From: Shewanella inventionis
GTDB lineage: Bacteria > Pseudomonadota > Gammaproteobacteria > Enterobacterales > Shewanellaceae
NCBI RefSeq assembly: GCF_014641855.1
Contig: NZ_BMII01000016.1
Location: 75,770-123,978 of the forward strand
Direction of reading: 5' to 3'
DNA: 48,209 nt
Shown: in pieces, positions 36,324 to 45,331 of the stretch
Layout of the letters: every line of letters begins with the position of its first letter
Position numbering within the stretch: the first letter of the stretch is position 1
Position numbers and translations under genes: made by a program
The notes under the pieces: model-generated
The model's database searches: none
Seen by the model: the letters and a program-made list of their open reading frames with translations, nothing else
What the model was told of the DNA's origin: nothing

Positions 36324-38021
36324 TTAAGAGGTTATCTGCTTGTGCTGTTGCTTTGGAACGGGATACTCCTCACCTATCGCGTTTTCAAGCTCGATAAAGC
36401 CGATTGATTGAGCATGTTCCATTGTATTAACGTAGTTTTTGATAAATGGAATAACAAACAGTCTTCTATGCCAGTCGTTGCACATGATCTCAGTGGGATT
36501 GCTGCTGAGCATGCTATTTTCAGGCACATTGTCATTACGCATTAATAAGGGATTATTGTTTGGATCTTTTAGCCCATTTTCTAATCGACCTAACGTGCTA
36601 TTAGCCCACCCGTCATTAAAAGGCATTGGGGTTGAAATCAACTCAACTTTTGCTTCATTCACCACAATTTGATGTGATCGACAATACTCTAATTGACGGC
36701 TCATGACTGATTGCGTTAATTCTTCAATGTTGTACTTCTCTGTATCAGACCAGTCAAAGCGGCATACTCCAAATTTATAAATCACTTCTCTTGTATGCGC
36801 GGTTTCAATAATGCCACTCCAGACATAAAAGATAATATGAGTGTGGGTGAACTTATGGTAAACACGGCTGATTTTTTCTTCAGAAGGCAACAATAATGTG
36901 GGCTGCTCGACGCAAGGGGAATTAGAAAAGTTTCTGAGGTAACACTGCTGGCCATTATTGTAGGTAATTTTGACATGGATCCGCTGTTTACCTGTGCTTT
37001 CTCTTTCACCGCGTTCAACCGTTGCCCATTTTATCGGGAAAGGTTTTAGCTTATTCGGTATTTTGTACAGATCATTAATGATAAGGATATCGTTGCACAT
37101 CATGTCTGTCACTTTTCCGCCTGGGTTTCTTTTTTGGAGTGAAGACAGGCATGTTCTGGCAATAAATCGATCTGCGATGACGATATCGATAGGGTATTTG
37201 TCTTTTTGCTTATAATCACGTCGAAAATTATTGCGTTGTGATTCAGGGAAATACTCAGACGTATACACTTTAATGTCGGTAACAAATTCGCTGTCTCTGA
37301 ACTTTTGCAGTTCATGGTAAACCTGTGCTTTAAAGTCGGTAATTTTTTCTTCGGTATCCATGTCTTGTAGATCATATGACAAAGCGTGGATGACCTTTGC
37401 TCGTTTGAGCAGTTTGTCAGACGTATTAAAGGTACGCGTTTCGATTTTATTTCGTGCGACTAAAAATTCTGCACTCAGGATAAAGTTGTAATCAAGCTTT
37501 GAGTGAACATAGTCGACTTTTACCTTTAATGACACCAGGTTTTTGTCATGTTCTCTTCTCACAGCCAAAATATGATTAAGCTTATTTTGAAGCTTGTGTT
37601 GCTCCTTTAAGCCCCGATTTATTTTGAGTTGAGTAAATGCACAAGGGCACAGTGTTAAATGACATTCTTGCATAATAAATTGAGCAAAAAAGCGTAATTG
37701 CCGAGCTCGCAATGATTGATAATCAGACAGCTCATCTGTAAACCCTAAAAAACGTGCAAGCTCTTTATAGCAAGGCTGATTGAGGTTAGAAGATGAACTC
37801 GGTATGGCTAACGGATATTTTTTAAAAAACTGAATAATGGTTTGTGATGAGATATTGTCATCAAACAGGTTAAACCATTCATTTTTGTTGAGCGATACCG
37901 ACGGCATTTCACGTAATTTAGTAAACGAGAATGATGCAATGTCTAAGTCGTGTGTAAATTGAGCGTTAAAGTGCTCAGTGATGCCTGATAGACCACCCTT
38001 AAAACAGTTAATACAAATCAT
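36324..38021 (-). CDS. Hypothetical 565-aa protein downstream of an integrase
   Basis: I do not recognise this family. The start ATG at 38021 has a very good ribosome site (aagggg, six bases). The N-terminus has a CxxC pair (MICINCFKGG), then a predominantly helical region (about 60-220) with LRARQLRFFAQF and CHLTLCPCAF, and a C-terminal half rich in beta-strand-like aromatic segments (THIIFYVWSGIIETAH, YKFGVCRFDW). Basic residues are frequent, compatible with nucleic-acid binding. It lies 81 bases after the integrase gene on the same strand, so it is probably co-transcribed and may be an integration accessory or replication factor; that is inference from position. Confidence 0.6.
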   Translation of the reverse strand: MICINCFKGGLSGITEHFNAQFTHDLDIASFSFTKLREMPSVSLNKNEWFNLFDDNISSQTIIQFFKKYPLAIPSSSSNLNQPCYKELARFLGFTDELSDYQSLRARQLRFFAQFIMQECHLTLCPCAFTQLKINRGLKEQHKLQNKLNHILAVRREHDKNLVSLKVKVDYVHSKLDYNFILSAEFLVARNKIETRTFNTSDKLLKRAKVIHALSYDLQDMDTEEKITDFKAQVYHELQKFRDSEFVTDIKVYTSEYFPESQRNNFRRDYKQKDKYPIDIVIADRFIARTCLSSLQKRNPGGKVTDMMCNDILIINDLYKIPNKLKPFPIKWATVERGERESTGKQRIHVKITYNNGQQCYLRNFSNSPCVEQPTLLLPSEEKISRVYHKFTHTHIIFYVWSGIIETAHTREVIYKFGVCRFDWSDTEKYNIEELTQSVMSRQLEYCRSHQIVVNEAKVELISTPMPFNDGWANSTLGRLENGLKDPNNNPLLMRNDNVPENSMLSSNPTEIMCNDWHRRLFVIPFIKNYVNTMEHAQSIGFIELENAIGEEYPVPKQQHKQITS

Positions 38022-38102
38022 AAAGAACCCCTTGCTGATACAAGTTATTGTGACTTCATTGTGCGAGCAAAATGCTGCACAGGTATGTGAAGCATTGTCG
38101 AA

Positions 38103-39269
38103 TTAAGCTAAACCTTCATTGCGCATTAATGATTCAAATGCACTGCCATCAAGGCGTGACGCATTGGCCACATAAGGTGCGTAGACATCAAACAGTAATC
38201 GCGTGTCGCTGTGCCCAAGCATTTGAGAGATGTACAAGGGATTTTCGTGCGCGGCGATATGAAGTACAGCAGCAGTATGACGAGTCTCATAAGGGCGACG
38301 TGCTTTTAAGCCTGCGGCTTTTAGCGTCGGGAACCATAATTTGCGGCTGACAAAGTGAGTTGAGGGGGGGAGTCCTGTGGGGGACACAAACACAAAGTTT
38401 GAGTGTTTAGGTTTTACTGCCTGAATACGTTTAAACGCATCAAAAACGGTGTCGCACATTTTTAATTCGCGGCGTGATTTTGGTGTTTTTACATCACAGA
38501 TTTCACCATTGACCCAGTTTTGACGAATTCGAATTAAGCGATGGTTGAAGTCGATATGTTCCCATTCGAGGCCATGCACCTCACAACTGCGCATACCGGT
38601 CCAGAATCGAATGATAAAATAGTCTTTCCATTTTTTAGGGGCACACGCAAGAAACTTGCGCACCTCATCGATGGTCATGGGGTTAGACTCGGCTTTTTCT
38701 TCTTTTAGTGCTTTGTAGCGGCGTAACGGGTATTCGAATTTACATTCATCAGCGGCCAGGCTTACGATGGCAATCAAAGGCCACAGAATAAAATTAATGC
38801 GCCGATTCGACATCAGGCGTGAACCGTCTTTTTTCTCGCCTTCTTTTAGTGCCTGCCGAAAATAATCGACCTGCGACAAGGTGACTTCGTTAATGAGGGT
38901 ATTACCAAAGGTGGGGATGAGGTATTTGTCTAATGCTGTACGAACCATGGCTTGGTAGCTGTTTTTCCAGGTGGCTTTTTTGCGTTCAAACCATTGGTTG
39001 GCAACATTATCAAAGAAAGGATATTGGCGGTCGGGGTGAGCTGCGCGTTGTAGCGCTTCAAACTGTGCCACTTTTTTACTGCTTGGAAAGTAGTCGCGAT
39101 ATTGAAAGGTGCCTAAGTCGATTTCAGCACTCATTTTCTTGAGTGTGGCTTTGGCATTGGCAAGGTTTTTAGGTGTGGCCATCAGTTTGGTGCCTTCACG
39201 AAAACGGCAGCCATAAAGATGTATGTCGAACTGAATACGCCCATTGGGGCGAACACGAATTTGAGCCAT
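38103..39269 (-). CDS. Tyrosine recombinase / integrase with DUF3596-type arm domain
   Basis: The 388-residue integrase has an N-terminal arm-binding region IRVRPNGRIQFDIHLYGCRF (residues 3-22) of the DUF3596 type, a SAM-like core-binding region (about 85-175), and the catalytic domain: Arg in FWTGMRSCEVHGLEW near 225, YETRHTAAVLH near 329 (Arg and His; the first position, usually His, is Tyr), MLGHSDTR near 351 and the nucleophile Tyr in FDVYAPYV near 361. All but the first His are canonical; several active DUF3596 integrases share this. A GGAGG site precedes the ATG. Its promoter carries a LexA-type box. No tRNA gene adjoins it. Confidence 0.9.
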   Translation of the reverse strand: MAQIRVRPNGRIQFDIHLYGCRFREGTKLMATPKNLANAKATLKKMSAEIDLGTFQYRDYFPSSKKVAQFEALQRAAHPDRQYPFFDNVANQWFERKKATWKNSYQAMVRTALDKYLIPTFGNTLINEVTLSQVDYFRQALKEGEKKDGSRLMSNRRINFILWPLIAIVSLAADECKFEYPLRRYKALKEEKAESNPMTIDEVRKFLACAPKKWKDYFIIRFWTGMRSCEVHGLEWEHIDFNHRLIRIRQNWVNGEICDVKTPKSRRELKMCDTVFDAFKRIQAVKPKHSNFVFVSPTGLPPSTHFVSRKLWFPTLKAAGLKARRPYETRHTAAVLHIAAHENPLYISQMLGHSDTRLLFDVYAPYVANASRLDGSAFESLMRNEGLA

Positions 39270-39301
39270 AAGAGGCCTCCATCAAATAGATCTATCCCTA
39301 T

Positions 39302-39395
39302 CCGATGGAATTCGTTAGAATTTAGCCATCGGCTGGGTACGCTTAAAGGTCGGAGCAGCCGGTACGGGGGAGAGTGGTTGCCGCCACTCTCTCCC
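39302..39395. other. Two strong inverted repeats in the integrase leader
   Basis: ccgatgg/ccatcgg (39302-39308 with 39326-39332) and gggggagagtgg/ccactctctccc (39366-39377 with 39384-39395, one mismatch, loop ttgccg) lie between the integrase start and its promoter. Neither is followed by a T run on the minus strand. They could be integrase binding or att sequences, or a translational control structure. Confidence 0.6.
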
Positions 39396-39499
39396 AACTG
39401 CTATTTTAGGGTAACTCAACTTGCCAATCGCGCAAGTTAACCACCACATTGTGTTTCCCAATAGGCTGATGTTTTAGCTTATTAGTTAACCACCTCTAC

Positions 39500-39530
39500 T
39501 TTATACAACTACCACTGTGTATTTGTCCAG
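39500..39530 (-). promoter_or_regulatory. Integrase promoter with LexA-type (SOS) box over the -35
   Basis: Read on the minus strand, TGGACA (39529-39524), 18 bases, then TATAAA (39505-39500) form a good sigma-70 promoter. The palindrome CTGGACAAATACACAG at 39530-39515 has the LexA form CTG-N10-CAG and covers the -35. The same core (ACTGT.TATTTGT.CAGT) is found at 45963-45980 upstream of the recombinase operon. Confidence 0.75.
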
Positions 39531-39594
39531 TGTTTTATTGTAATTATTCAAACAACACACCAACACATTGTGTCACGTCCGTTTTATTCCGCTA

Positions 39595-40851
39595 TTAAAC
39601 GTCATTAAAACCAAATAAATCTTTTTGGCTGTCTAAATCCCCATTCGCATTTTTCTGTTTTAGCATCGTCTCTAGCTTGGTTTTTGATTGCAGTATCAGC
39701 TCCATTTTCGGGGAAGCGTATTCGATATCAGTGACACTGTGGTAAGGCTCGGTATTATCTCTGTCGTTATAAAACCCCAACTTTAGTTCGCCTTTATCGT
39801 TAATTAATACCGCTATTTTCATTTGTTCAGCCTGGGTAATATCTTTAATTGGCACTCGGCTTAGCTGACTTAGATTGATGCTGTATAACGAGGGTTTGGG
39901 GCAATCTATGTGTTTTGTGCGAATAAAACGGTTACTGCCTGTCTCTTCAACTAAGCTAGCAAGCATGACATAGTCTTTATCGATATAGAGTAGTGCTTGG
40001 TTGGCTTTTTTTAGCGGCATAATTGACAAATATCTTTTGAGATCGGCTTTAAAATCATAAATGTTGATGATAATTTTAACCTCTGTACTATACGCTGTTT
40101 CTTTTTTTAATCGATATTCACGCAGTGATGCTAACGAGCTTGAACTCACGCAGTTACCATCACTAAATATTGCGCGCTCATCATCCAGATAATACTGGAT
40201 CTGTTCTGCATCAGTGTTACTACAAATCCTATCCAGTTGTACCACGCTTTCTTTGTTGAGCAATATGCCATGTGTCACTTCCATATTCTCGGGTAGGGCA
40301 CAGGTTTGAATATTGTTGTCACGCTCAATACGGACTTTTTGTTGCTCTTTATTGAGCTCAAACACATCAAACGGCTTATGGGCCTCTGCGACTTCAAGGA
40401 TCACTCTGGCTGAATCAGTGGGTAAAGATTGGTAAGCTTGGTTTTTGTGCTGCACAAGAAAGGCAAGATGCTCCTCGATTGGCGGTTTAGCTTGAATGTA
40501 TAGACGAGATACTTGCGCCATCAAGCCGTTGAGCGATGGAAGATCTTGCTGTTTACCATATTCAACTTCAATAGTGATTGGGCCTTTATTTAACGTGTTC
40601 TTTAACTCAGCCTGCCACCATGTACTAAAGCTACTTGCACATAATGACCATTGACCTTTTTTGAGCCCCCATTCACTGTTAAGTGGCAATTGAACCATCG
40701 AGGGAAAGTCGCTCTGCCCTCCGATTAAATAACCGAGCTCTTTGGTCTCTATCACCACAGTGACATAAGGAATACAATCTTTATCGTTGATCGCGTCAAC
40801 TAAGTGGCTAATGCCTTGTTTACGGTCGGTATGAAATTCAAGTTTTGGCAT
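39595..40851 (-). CDS. Putative DNA beta-sliding-clamp-like protein in a recombinase operon
   Basis: I know no described family for this 418-residue protein, but its segment order resembles DnaN. Domain 1: TVVIETKELGYLIGGQSDFP then GQWSLCASSFSTWW and TIEVEYGKQ (about 30-120). Domain 2: ARVILEVAEAHKPFDVFELN, then GILLNKESVVQLDRIC, QIQYYLDDERAIFSDGNCV and SSSLASLREYRL (about 150-265). Domain 3: IIINIYDFKADLKRYLSI, ALLYIDKDYVMLASLVEETG and YSINLSQLSRVPI (about 270-370). The C-terminus ends SQKDLFGFNDV; QKDLF fits the clamp-binding pentapeptide pattern. A decoy clamp, a dedicated processivity ring or a chance fold likeness are all possible. Good ribosome site (AAAGGA); last gene of the operon, 12 bases after the 959-aa recombinase. 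Confidence 0.5.
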   Translation of the reverse strand: MPKLEFHTDRKQGISHLVDAINDKDCIPYVTVVIETKELGYLIGGQSDFPSMVQLPLNSEWGLKKGQWSLCASSFSTWWQAELKNTLNKGPITIEVEYGKQQDLPSLNGLMAQVSRLYIQAKPPIEEHLAFLVQHKNQAYQSLPTDSARVILEVAEAHKPFDVFELNKEQQKVRIERDNNIQTCALPENMEVTHGILLNKESVVQLDRICSNTDAEQIQYYLDDERAIFSDGNCVSSSSLASLREYRLKKETAYSTEVKIIINIYDFKADLKRYLSIMPLKKANQALLYIDKDYVMLASLVEETGSNRFIRTKHIDCPKPSLYSINLSQLSRVPIKDITQAEQMKIAVLINDKGELKLGFYNDRDNTEPYHSVTDIEYASPKMELILQSKTKLETMLKQKNANGDLDSQKDLFGFNDV

Positions 40852-40863
40852 TGTGAGATCCTT

Positions 40864-43743
40864 TTAAGTGGTTATAGCTAATATGCCGGTAAAATATTGA
40901 GCGAGTGGACGCTTGAATATGGCTGCTGAAAATGGCGTATGTAATGTGATGTTCAAGCTTGTGCCACCAAGAGGGATCTTTTTAAGCAACACGGTGTCTT
41001 GTTTGCGAGCAAAGTCTTTTTTGACCAAATCAAGTTTATGACTCTTAAGACTTTTTCTGTTTTGAATTAAAGTCAGTGTTGCATTAAATGATTTAAGTGG
41101 TCCTAGATGACATAAACTCTGAAATGCTTGGAGTGTGCGTTGATTGCAGGGGCAATTAAATACAATATCTAGCTGGCTTGGCTCATGCGGTCTTGCTGAG
41201 TCTTCACTTATGCATGTTTCTGTAATCATTGCTCCGCCTAAGTGCTTTATCGCGGTGCATTGCTTTTTATCCAACACTAACCCTTGATGTTGTCCCAACA
41301 GCATCCACGCTTGGCTCAGGGACCTCATTGTAAGCTCTCCAGTTGTTAACTTGCGCATTGCTTGACCATTTATGAGATTAAATACTTGCCCGTTGTGCCA
41401 TTCTCCAGGTGCGTAAGCAGTCCATATTTTTAACCAGTCATTTTCATTCCATTCCTGTTCAAGTTTAGAAGTACGTTGTTTGGGGGCGATTTTTTTGAGT
41501 AGTTGTGTCTCGCTAAAGTAGGGTTGATAGTGCTTTTTGGCTTGCTCTGGCAATGCAGCATACTCAGGACAGAGCTCTGCAAGCACCCTGGATAGATCAT
41601 TTGAACCAGTGGGCATATCCAAAATGTAGCGCAATTCATCACGGCTATAGTGACGCTTGTGTGGCTTAAAAAGCGGGATGATCCTTTCAAGTCCATGTAA
41701 GTAATGACGTCGAGTCGTTGCATATTGAGCATGTCCAAATTGAGCGCTAATCACATCAAACAGGAGGCTATCGTTTACCTCGCTAAAATCGCGTCCCTCA
41801 AGCCAAAAGCTAAAGCGTGCTAAGCAAGTCTGCTTGGTCAGCATTGTTTGCATTGCTTTGTCGTCGAGCAAAGTTGCCAAATGGTTATCTTCTTGATCAT
41901 ATGCTAAATGCAACCCCTGCAGATAAGTGAGCTCAATACCTGAATGACGTAAATGATGGAAGCGTACCTGTTGGCCAAATAATCCTTTAAGCACCTGTGT
42001 CACTGGATATAAATAATGGCTTGCGCGTGAAGCTATGGATTCACCACATAATGCTAATAGCGGTTTTGCGTAATCACTCTCTGCATTGATCTTAATCGTT
42101 ATGCGTACAAGCTTTGCTGCCACGTTCGGCATGACAATATAAACATGGCGAGTTTGCCCGTTTTTTGTACTGCCTTCATCTGTTTTTGTGATAGTCAGTA
42201 CAAAATGGTTATTTTGATTGGCGACTTGGCGAATATCACCCACTCTAAGGCGTAACACTTCACCGCGACGCAAAGCACCATAAAACGCGAGTAATGCAGC
42301 GACACTGGCAAAGAGTCGTTGCAGAGCGTGACCATTGTTGTTCGATAATAAGTGTTTGATAACTAAGTGTAACTGAGAAACACTTAGCCGAAATGGATCC
42401 ACTCGTGCAGGTAAACTAGGCTTCTCAAATTGACTCAAATCTAAGTGATCAGTTAATGGTTGCTGTGACACACTGCGTAAAAATTGGTAGAAATGCCATG
42501 ATTGCGAGTCTTTCTCATCAAGGGTTTCAAAAGCTTGCTGCGCCCATAATGCTAATTTATCGGGTTCGCTGGCCGCTTGATACGATAACGGAGCAAGGTT
42601 TTTGTAAAAGTTACTGTATCTGTCGACAGTGTCTGCTGGTAGGTTGTCACGTTTAATACCTCCGTCAATAAAGAGTGACTCACAGTAATGAAACAGAAGC
42701 TTAGGTAAGATGTTTTCTTGAGTCCAACTGGGCACTAATGGCATGACTGCTGACGCGTTTTTTTTACGGCGGTAAAACTTGATTAGCTCTTTATGAGGCC
42801 AATAGAGCTTGCCCGAGTTTGATTTAATGCCATCTTGATTTTCTTGTCGTTGAAACACGATAGGTTGATAGAGCGATTTTTTGATTGCAAGTGGTAAAGT
42901 TGAGTTGAAATGTTGAGGTAAGGTCGCGACATGACGTTGAGGTTCTGAAATATCGCGCAACAGTTCGGCTGGTACTTGATAATGATGGTGCCACAATGAC
43001 TGAAACGTTCGTTGCCACTTCGCTTCTGAGCGGGGAGCAAGATAATAAGGCTGCGCAGATAATACACTATTCAATGCTTTTAAAAGGATACTTTTCGTTG
43101 GCGGCTGAGATTTCAGCTGCAAATATTGTTGCAATATCCGATAAGCAAACAATGGCAGTGTTAACCGTGTAAAACTGGGCTGATTGTCGTTAGCAAATGC
43201 CGCGATAGGCGTTGGATGTGGCACCTTTAGGGTATATTGACCTTCAAAAAATGCGATTGGATCAGCACTACTGAGAACCGCTTGCCAGTAGCTTAACGGC
43301 AGAGGAGCGACATCAATGTAGAGCACGAGCAATAACCAAGCCAGCCCATCCTTAGCTCCACTGTTTGGATTAGCAATAAAGCGCTGGCGTTGCTGAGTGT
43401 AGCCTCTTAGTACTCTGCCAGCATCGTCGTTAAAGGTCTGTATTTCACGCATCCACTCGAGTGCACTATCTTGACAGCGCGTTTCTTGTTTTGGTGGTAG
43501 TGCCCAATCACAGACATCATGAAGATAATGTAATACTTGATCTAGTGCACGCTTGAGTCGACGTTGTTGTCCTGTAGGAATGTTGTTTATAGCATTACTT
43601 ATTTGTTTGAGACTGACTTCACTGAGTTTACGTTGGCTGGCGTGTTGATCAATCTGTTGACATACCCAATCGATATCGCTGCGTTTTTCTATTGTTTGTC
43701 CTAAGTCGTCATGGTACCGCTGAATTGTACTGTAACTGAGCAT
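40864..43743 (-). CDS. Very large tyrosine recombinase (959 aa)
   Basis: The catalytic domain of a tyrosine recombinase lies at about residues 450-700: Arg in YGALRRGEVLRLRVGD near 493, a candidate beta-hairpin Lys in TITKTDEGSTKNGQ, FHHLRHSGIEL near 598 (HxxR and His), AQFGHAQYATTRRHYLHG near 669-680 with GH and the nucleophile Tyr. All catalytic positions look intact. It has about 450 residues before and 280 after that domain, far more than ordinary integrases (about 400); the C-terminal part holds CNCNQRT-like Cys residues (FNCPCNQRTLQAF) and is unassigned. It starts one base after the stop of the 528-aa gene, so the two are coupled and probably work as a heteromeric pair. Confidence 0.85.
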   Translation of the reverse strand: MLSYSTIQRYHDDLGQTIEKRSDIDWVCQQIDQHASQRKLSEVSLKQISNAINNIPTGQQRRLKRALDQVLHYLHDVCDWALPPKQETRCQDSALEWMREIQTFNDDAGRVLRGYTQQRQRFIANPNSGAKDGLAWLLLVLYIDVAPLPLSYWQAVLSSADPIAFFEGQYTLKVPHPTPIAAFANDNQPSFTRLTLPLFAYRILQQYLQLKSQPPTKSILLKALNSVLSAQPYYLAPRSEAKWQRTFQSLWHHHYQVPAELLRDISEPQRHVATLPQHFNSTLPLAIKKSLYQPIVFQRQENQDGIKSNSGKLYWPHKELIKFYRRKKNASAVMPLVPSWTQENILPKLLFHYCESLFIDGGIKRDNLPADTVDRYSNFYKNLAPLSYQAASEPDKLALWAQQAFETLDEKDSQSWHFYQFLRSVSQQPLTDHLDLSQFEKPSLPARVDPFRLSVSQLHLVIKHLLSNNNGHALQRLFASVAALLAFYGALRRGEVLRLRVGDIRQVANQNNHFVLTITKTDEGSTKNGQTRHVYIVMPNVAAKLVRITIKINAESDYAKPLLALCGESIASRASHYLYPVTQVLKGLFGQQVRFHHLRHSGIELTYLQGLHLAYDQEDNHLATLLDDKAMQTMLTKQTCLARFSFWLEGRDFSEVNDSLLFDVISAQFGHAQYATTRRHYLHGLERIIPLFKPHKRHYSRDELRYILDMPTGSNDLSRVLAELCPEYAALPEQAKKHYQPYFSETQLLKKIAPKQRTSKLEQEWNENDWLKIWTAYAPGEWHNGQVFNLINGQAMRKLTTGELTMRSLSQAWMLLGQHQGLVLDKKQCTAIKHLGGAMITETCISEDSARPHEPSQLDIVFNCPCNQRTLQAFQSLCHLGPLKSFNATLTLIQNRKSLKSHKLDLVKKDFARKQDTVLLKKIPLGGTSLNITLHTPFSAAIFKRPLAQYFTGILAITT

Positions 43744-43744
43744 A

Positions 43745-45331
43745 TTACTGCTCCTCCATGATCGGTGCTAGCTGTAAAAAATGATTGATACCGTTGAGGT
43801 GTTTATTGAGTTTTCTTTGTGAAGCTGGGAAATGCATATCACTGCCAAGGTGCTCACCAAAAGAAGAATGCCCCATGAGTTGATCAACATCTTGAGTTGA
43901 TAAGACGGGATCGAGTGACGCCCTTGCGTGCTGAGCAAAAAAATGACGCAACTGATAGGGCACAACCTGAACATTTGGGATACATTCTGACCAATATTGC
44001 TTCATAAAATAACGCAATGTCCTTGCTGTCAGAGGCTGCGGCTCACCCATTTCATTGATCTCAAACCACAACATTGGTGAGGGGGTAAACTTTGGGAAAA
44101 GTTGATTGAGTAGCTGTTTGAACCGCTCAAATCGCTGGATTGCTTGTTGTAGATAATCTGGGAGCATCAGACTGCGCCAGCGTCCCTTGTCGCGAACAAT
44201 AGCGTGTTGAAAGTTAAAGCAGTAAGCCTGTTCAAGCGTAATCGCATGCGTCGGGCGAGCACCTGTTAATACGATGAACAGTAATGCAAGTTCGTTTGCA
44301 CGAAAATTGACTAACTCGCGTAAGCTATTTGTTGTGTATTCCGGGAAAGTCAGTTTTTGTCCCTGTTGATGTAAATGACGGAAAAAATGCCGAACATTGT
44401 CTACCTCAAGCATACGCTGTGAGCCAATAAAAAGTGCTGGCATTTTGACATAAGTTTTGGTTGCTTCAGTGAGATCGAGGTGAAACGCTGCAATGTGGCC
44501 TGCAACGAGTAAATGCTCGGGTAGCGGATCATTTTTATGTAGCAGCGATCGCAAATTGGCGGTAATTGGAAGCGGTACATTGAGCATAGGTTCGAGCTTT
44601 GGATCCATCAGTACTTGGCGTAATCTATCTAGATATCGAGTTTGTGCATGAAAGATTTCGTAACGTAACTGTTCGCTGTCTTGGCATTGATATGCGCTGG
44701 CAGAGTGATGATGCAATCCTTCCTCACCGAGCAATACACGTTTACTGAGTGTTGATAGGCCACTATCAAGATTGGCTAACGTTTTGAAGTAGCAAAAAAA
44801 TCCATCACGACGTATGCGATAACGTCCCAATAACGAGGTTGGCGTTCGCCATTTTTTCGTTAACCAGCAAATGAAAGTCTCTTTCTCTTGATTAGAGAGT
44901 TCCCAATGTTCGGTAGACTGAGTTAATGCATGACTGAAGTAAGCATTGAGTCCATTTGGTAGCGGCTGCCACTGCCATTTAATGCCATGTCGTGTGTCGT
45001 GTGCCAATGCATACTCGACCCAAGAAATATTATTCATACGCACCCGACGTATTGCATTTGCTCTACATTGTTCACTGCCTGTAAGAATGCCAATTGTCGG
45101 GATATCGTCAGTGGTTCTGCAATTCACAAGCTCGCCAGTGAGCCACAGATAGACAAAATAAAATAGATGTCGATCGTACGAGTTGATTTTGTTGCTCACG
45201 GTAGGTTTTATGAACGACTTTAATAGATGCAATGCGGTAATAAGTGTTAAAGCTACGCTCATTGGCTCAGGATTAACGCCGCCGCTGTTTCGTTGACGCG
45301 CTTTGCGTTTGATAGCGCTGAGTTTACTCAT
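43745..45331 (-). CDS. Tyrosine-recombinase-fold protein lacking the catalytic Tyr (528 aa)
   Basis: The C-terminal third follows the recombinase layout: Arg in VLTGARPTHAITLEQ near 359, VVPYQLRHFFAQHARAS near 458 (Arg and second His kept, first His replaced by Tyr), and QLMGHSSFGEHLGSDMHFPA near 484-500. The Tyr expected nine to eleven residues after GH is absent; Asp-Met-His stands there. The N-terminal 300 residues resemble large integrases without a named domain. It is likely a catalytically inactive or cooperative subunit for the 959-aa recombinase. The ATG at 45331 overlaps the previous gene by four bases. Confidence 0.78.
   Translation of the reverse strand: MSKLSAIKRKARQRNSGGVNPEPMSVALTLITALHLLKSFIKPTVSNKINSYDRHLFYFVYLWLTGELVNCRTTDDIPTIGILTGSEQCRANAIRRVRMNNISWVEYALAHDTRHGIKWQWQPLPNGLNAYFSHALTQSTEHWELSNQEKETFICWLTKKWRTPTSLLGRYRIRRDGFFCYFKTLANLDSGLSTLSKRVLLGEEGLHHHSASAYQCQDSEQLRYEIFHAQTRYLDRLRQVLMDPKLEPMLNVPLPITANLRSLLHKNDPLPEHLLVAGHIAAFHLDLTEATKTYVKMPALFIGSQRMLEVDNVRHFFRHLHQQGQKLTFPEYTTNSLRELVNFRANELALLFIVLTGARPTHAITLEQAYCFNFQHAIVRDKGRWRSLMLPDYLQQAIQRFERFKQLLNQLFPKFTPSPMLWFEINEMGEPQPLTARTLRYFMKQYWSECIPNVQVVPYQLRHFFAQHARASLDPVLSTQDVDQLMGHSSFGEHLGSDMHFPASQRKLNKHLNGINHFLQLAPIMEEQ

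Noticed and set aside
38072..38350. 92-codon plus-strand frame opposite the integrase end
   Set aside because: It is the reverse of the conserved integrase catalytic motifs.
39366..39395. Strong hairpin in the integrase leader as a terminator
   Set aside because: No T run follows on either strand, so intrinsic termination is unlikely.
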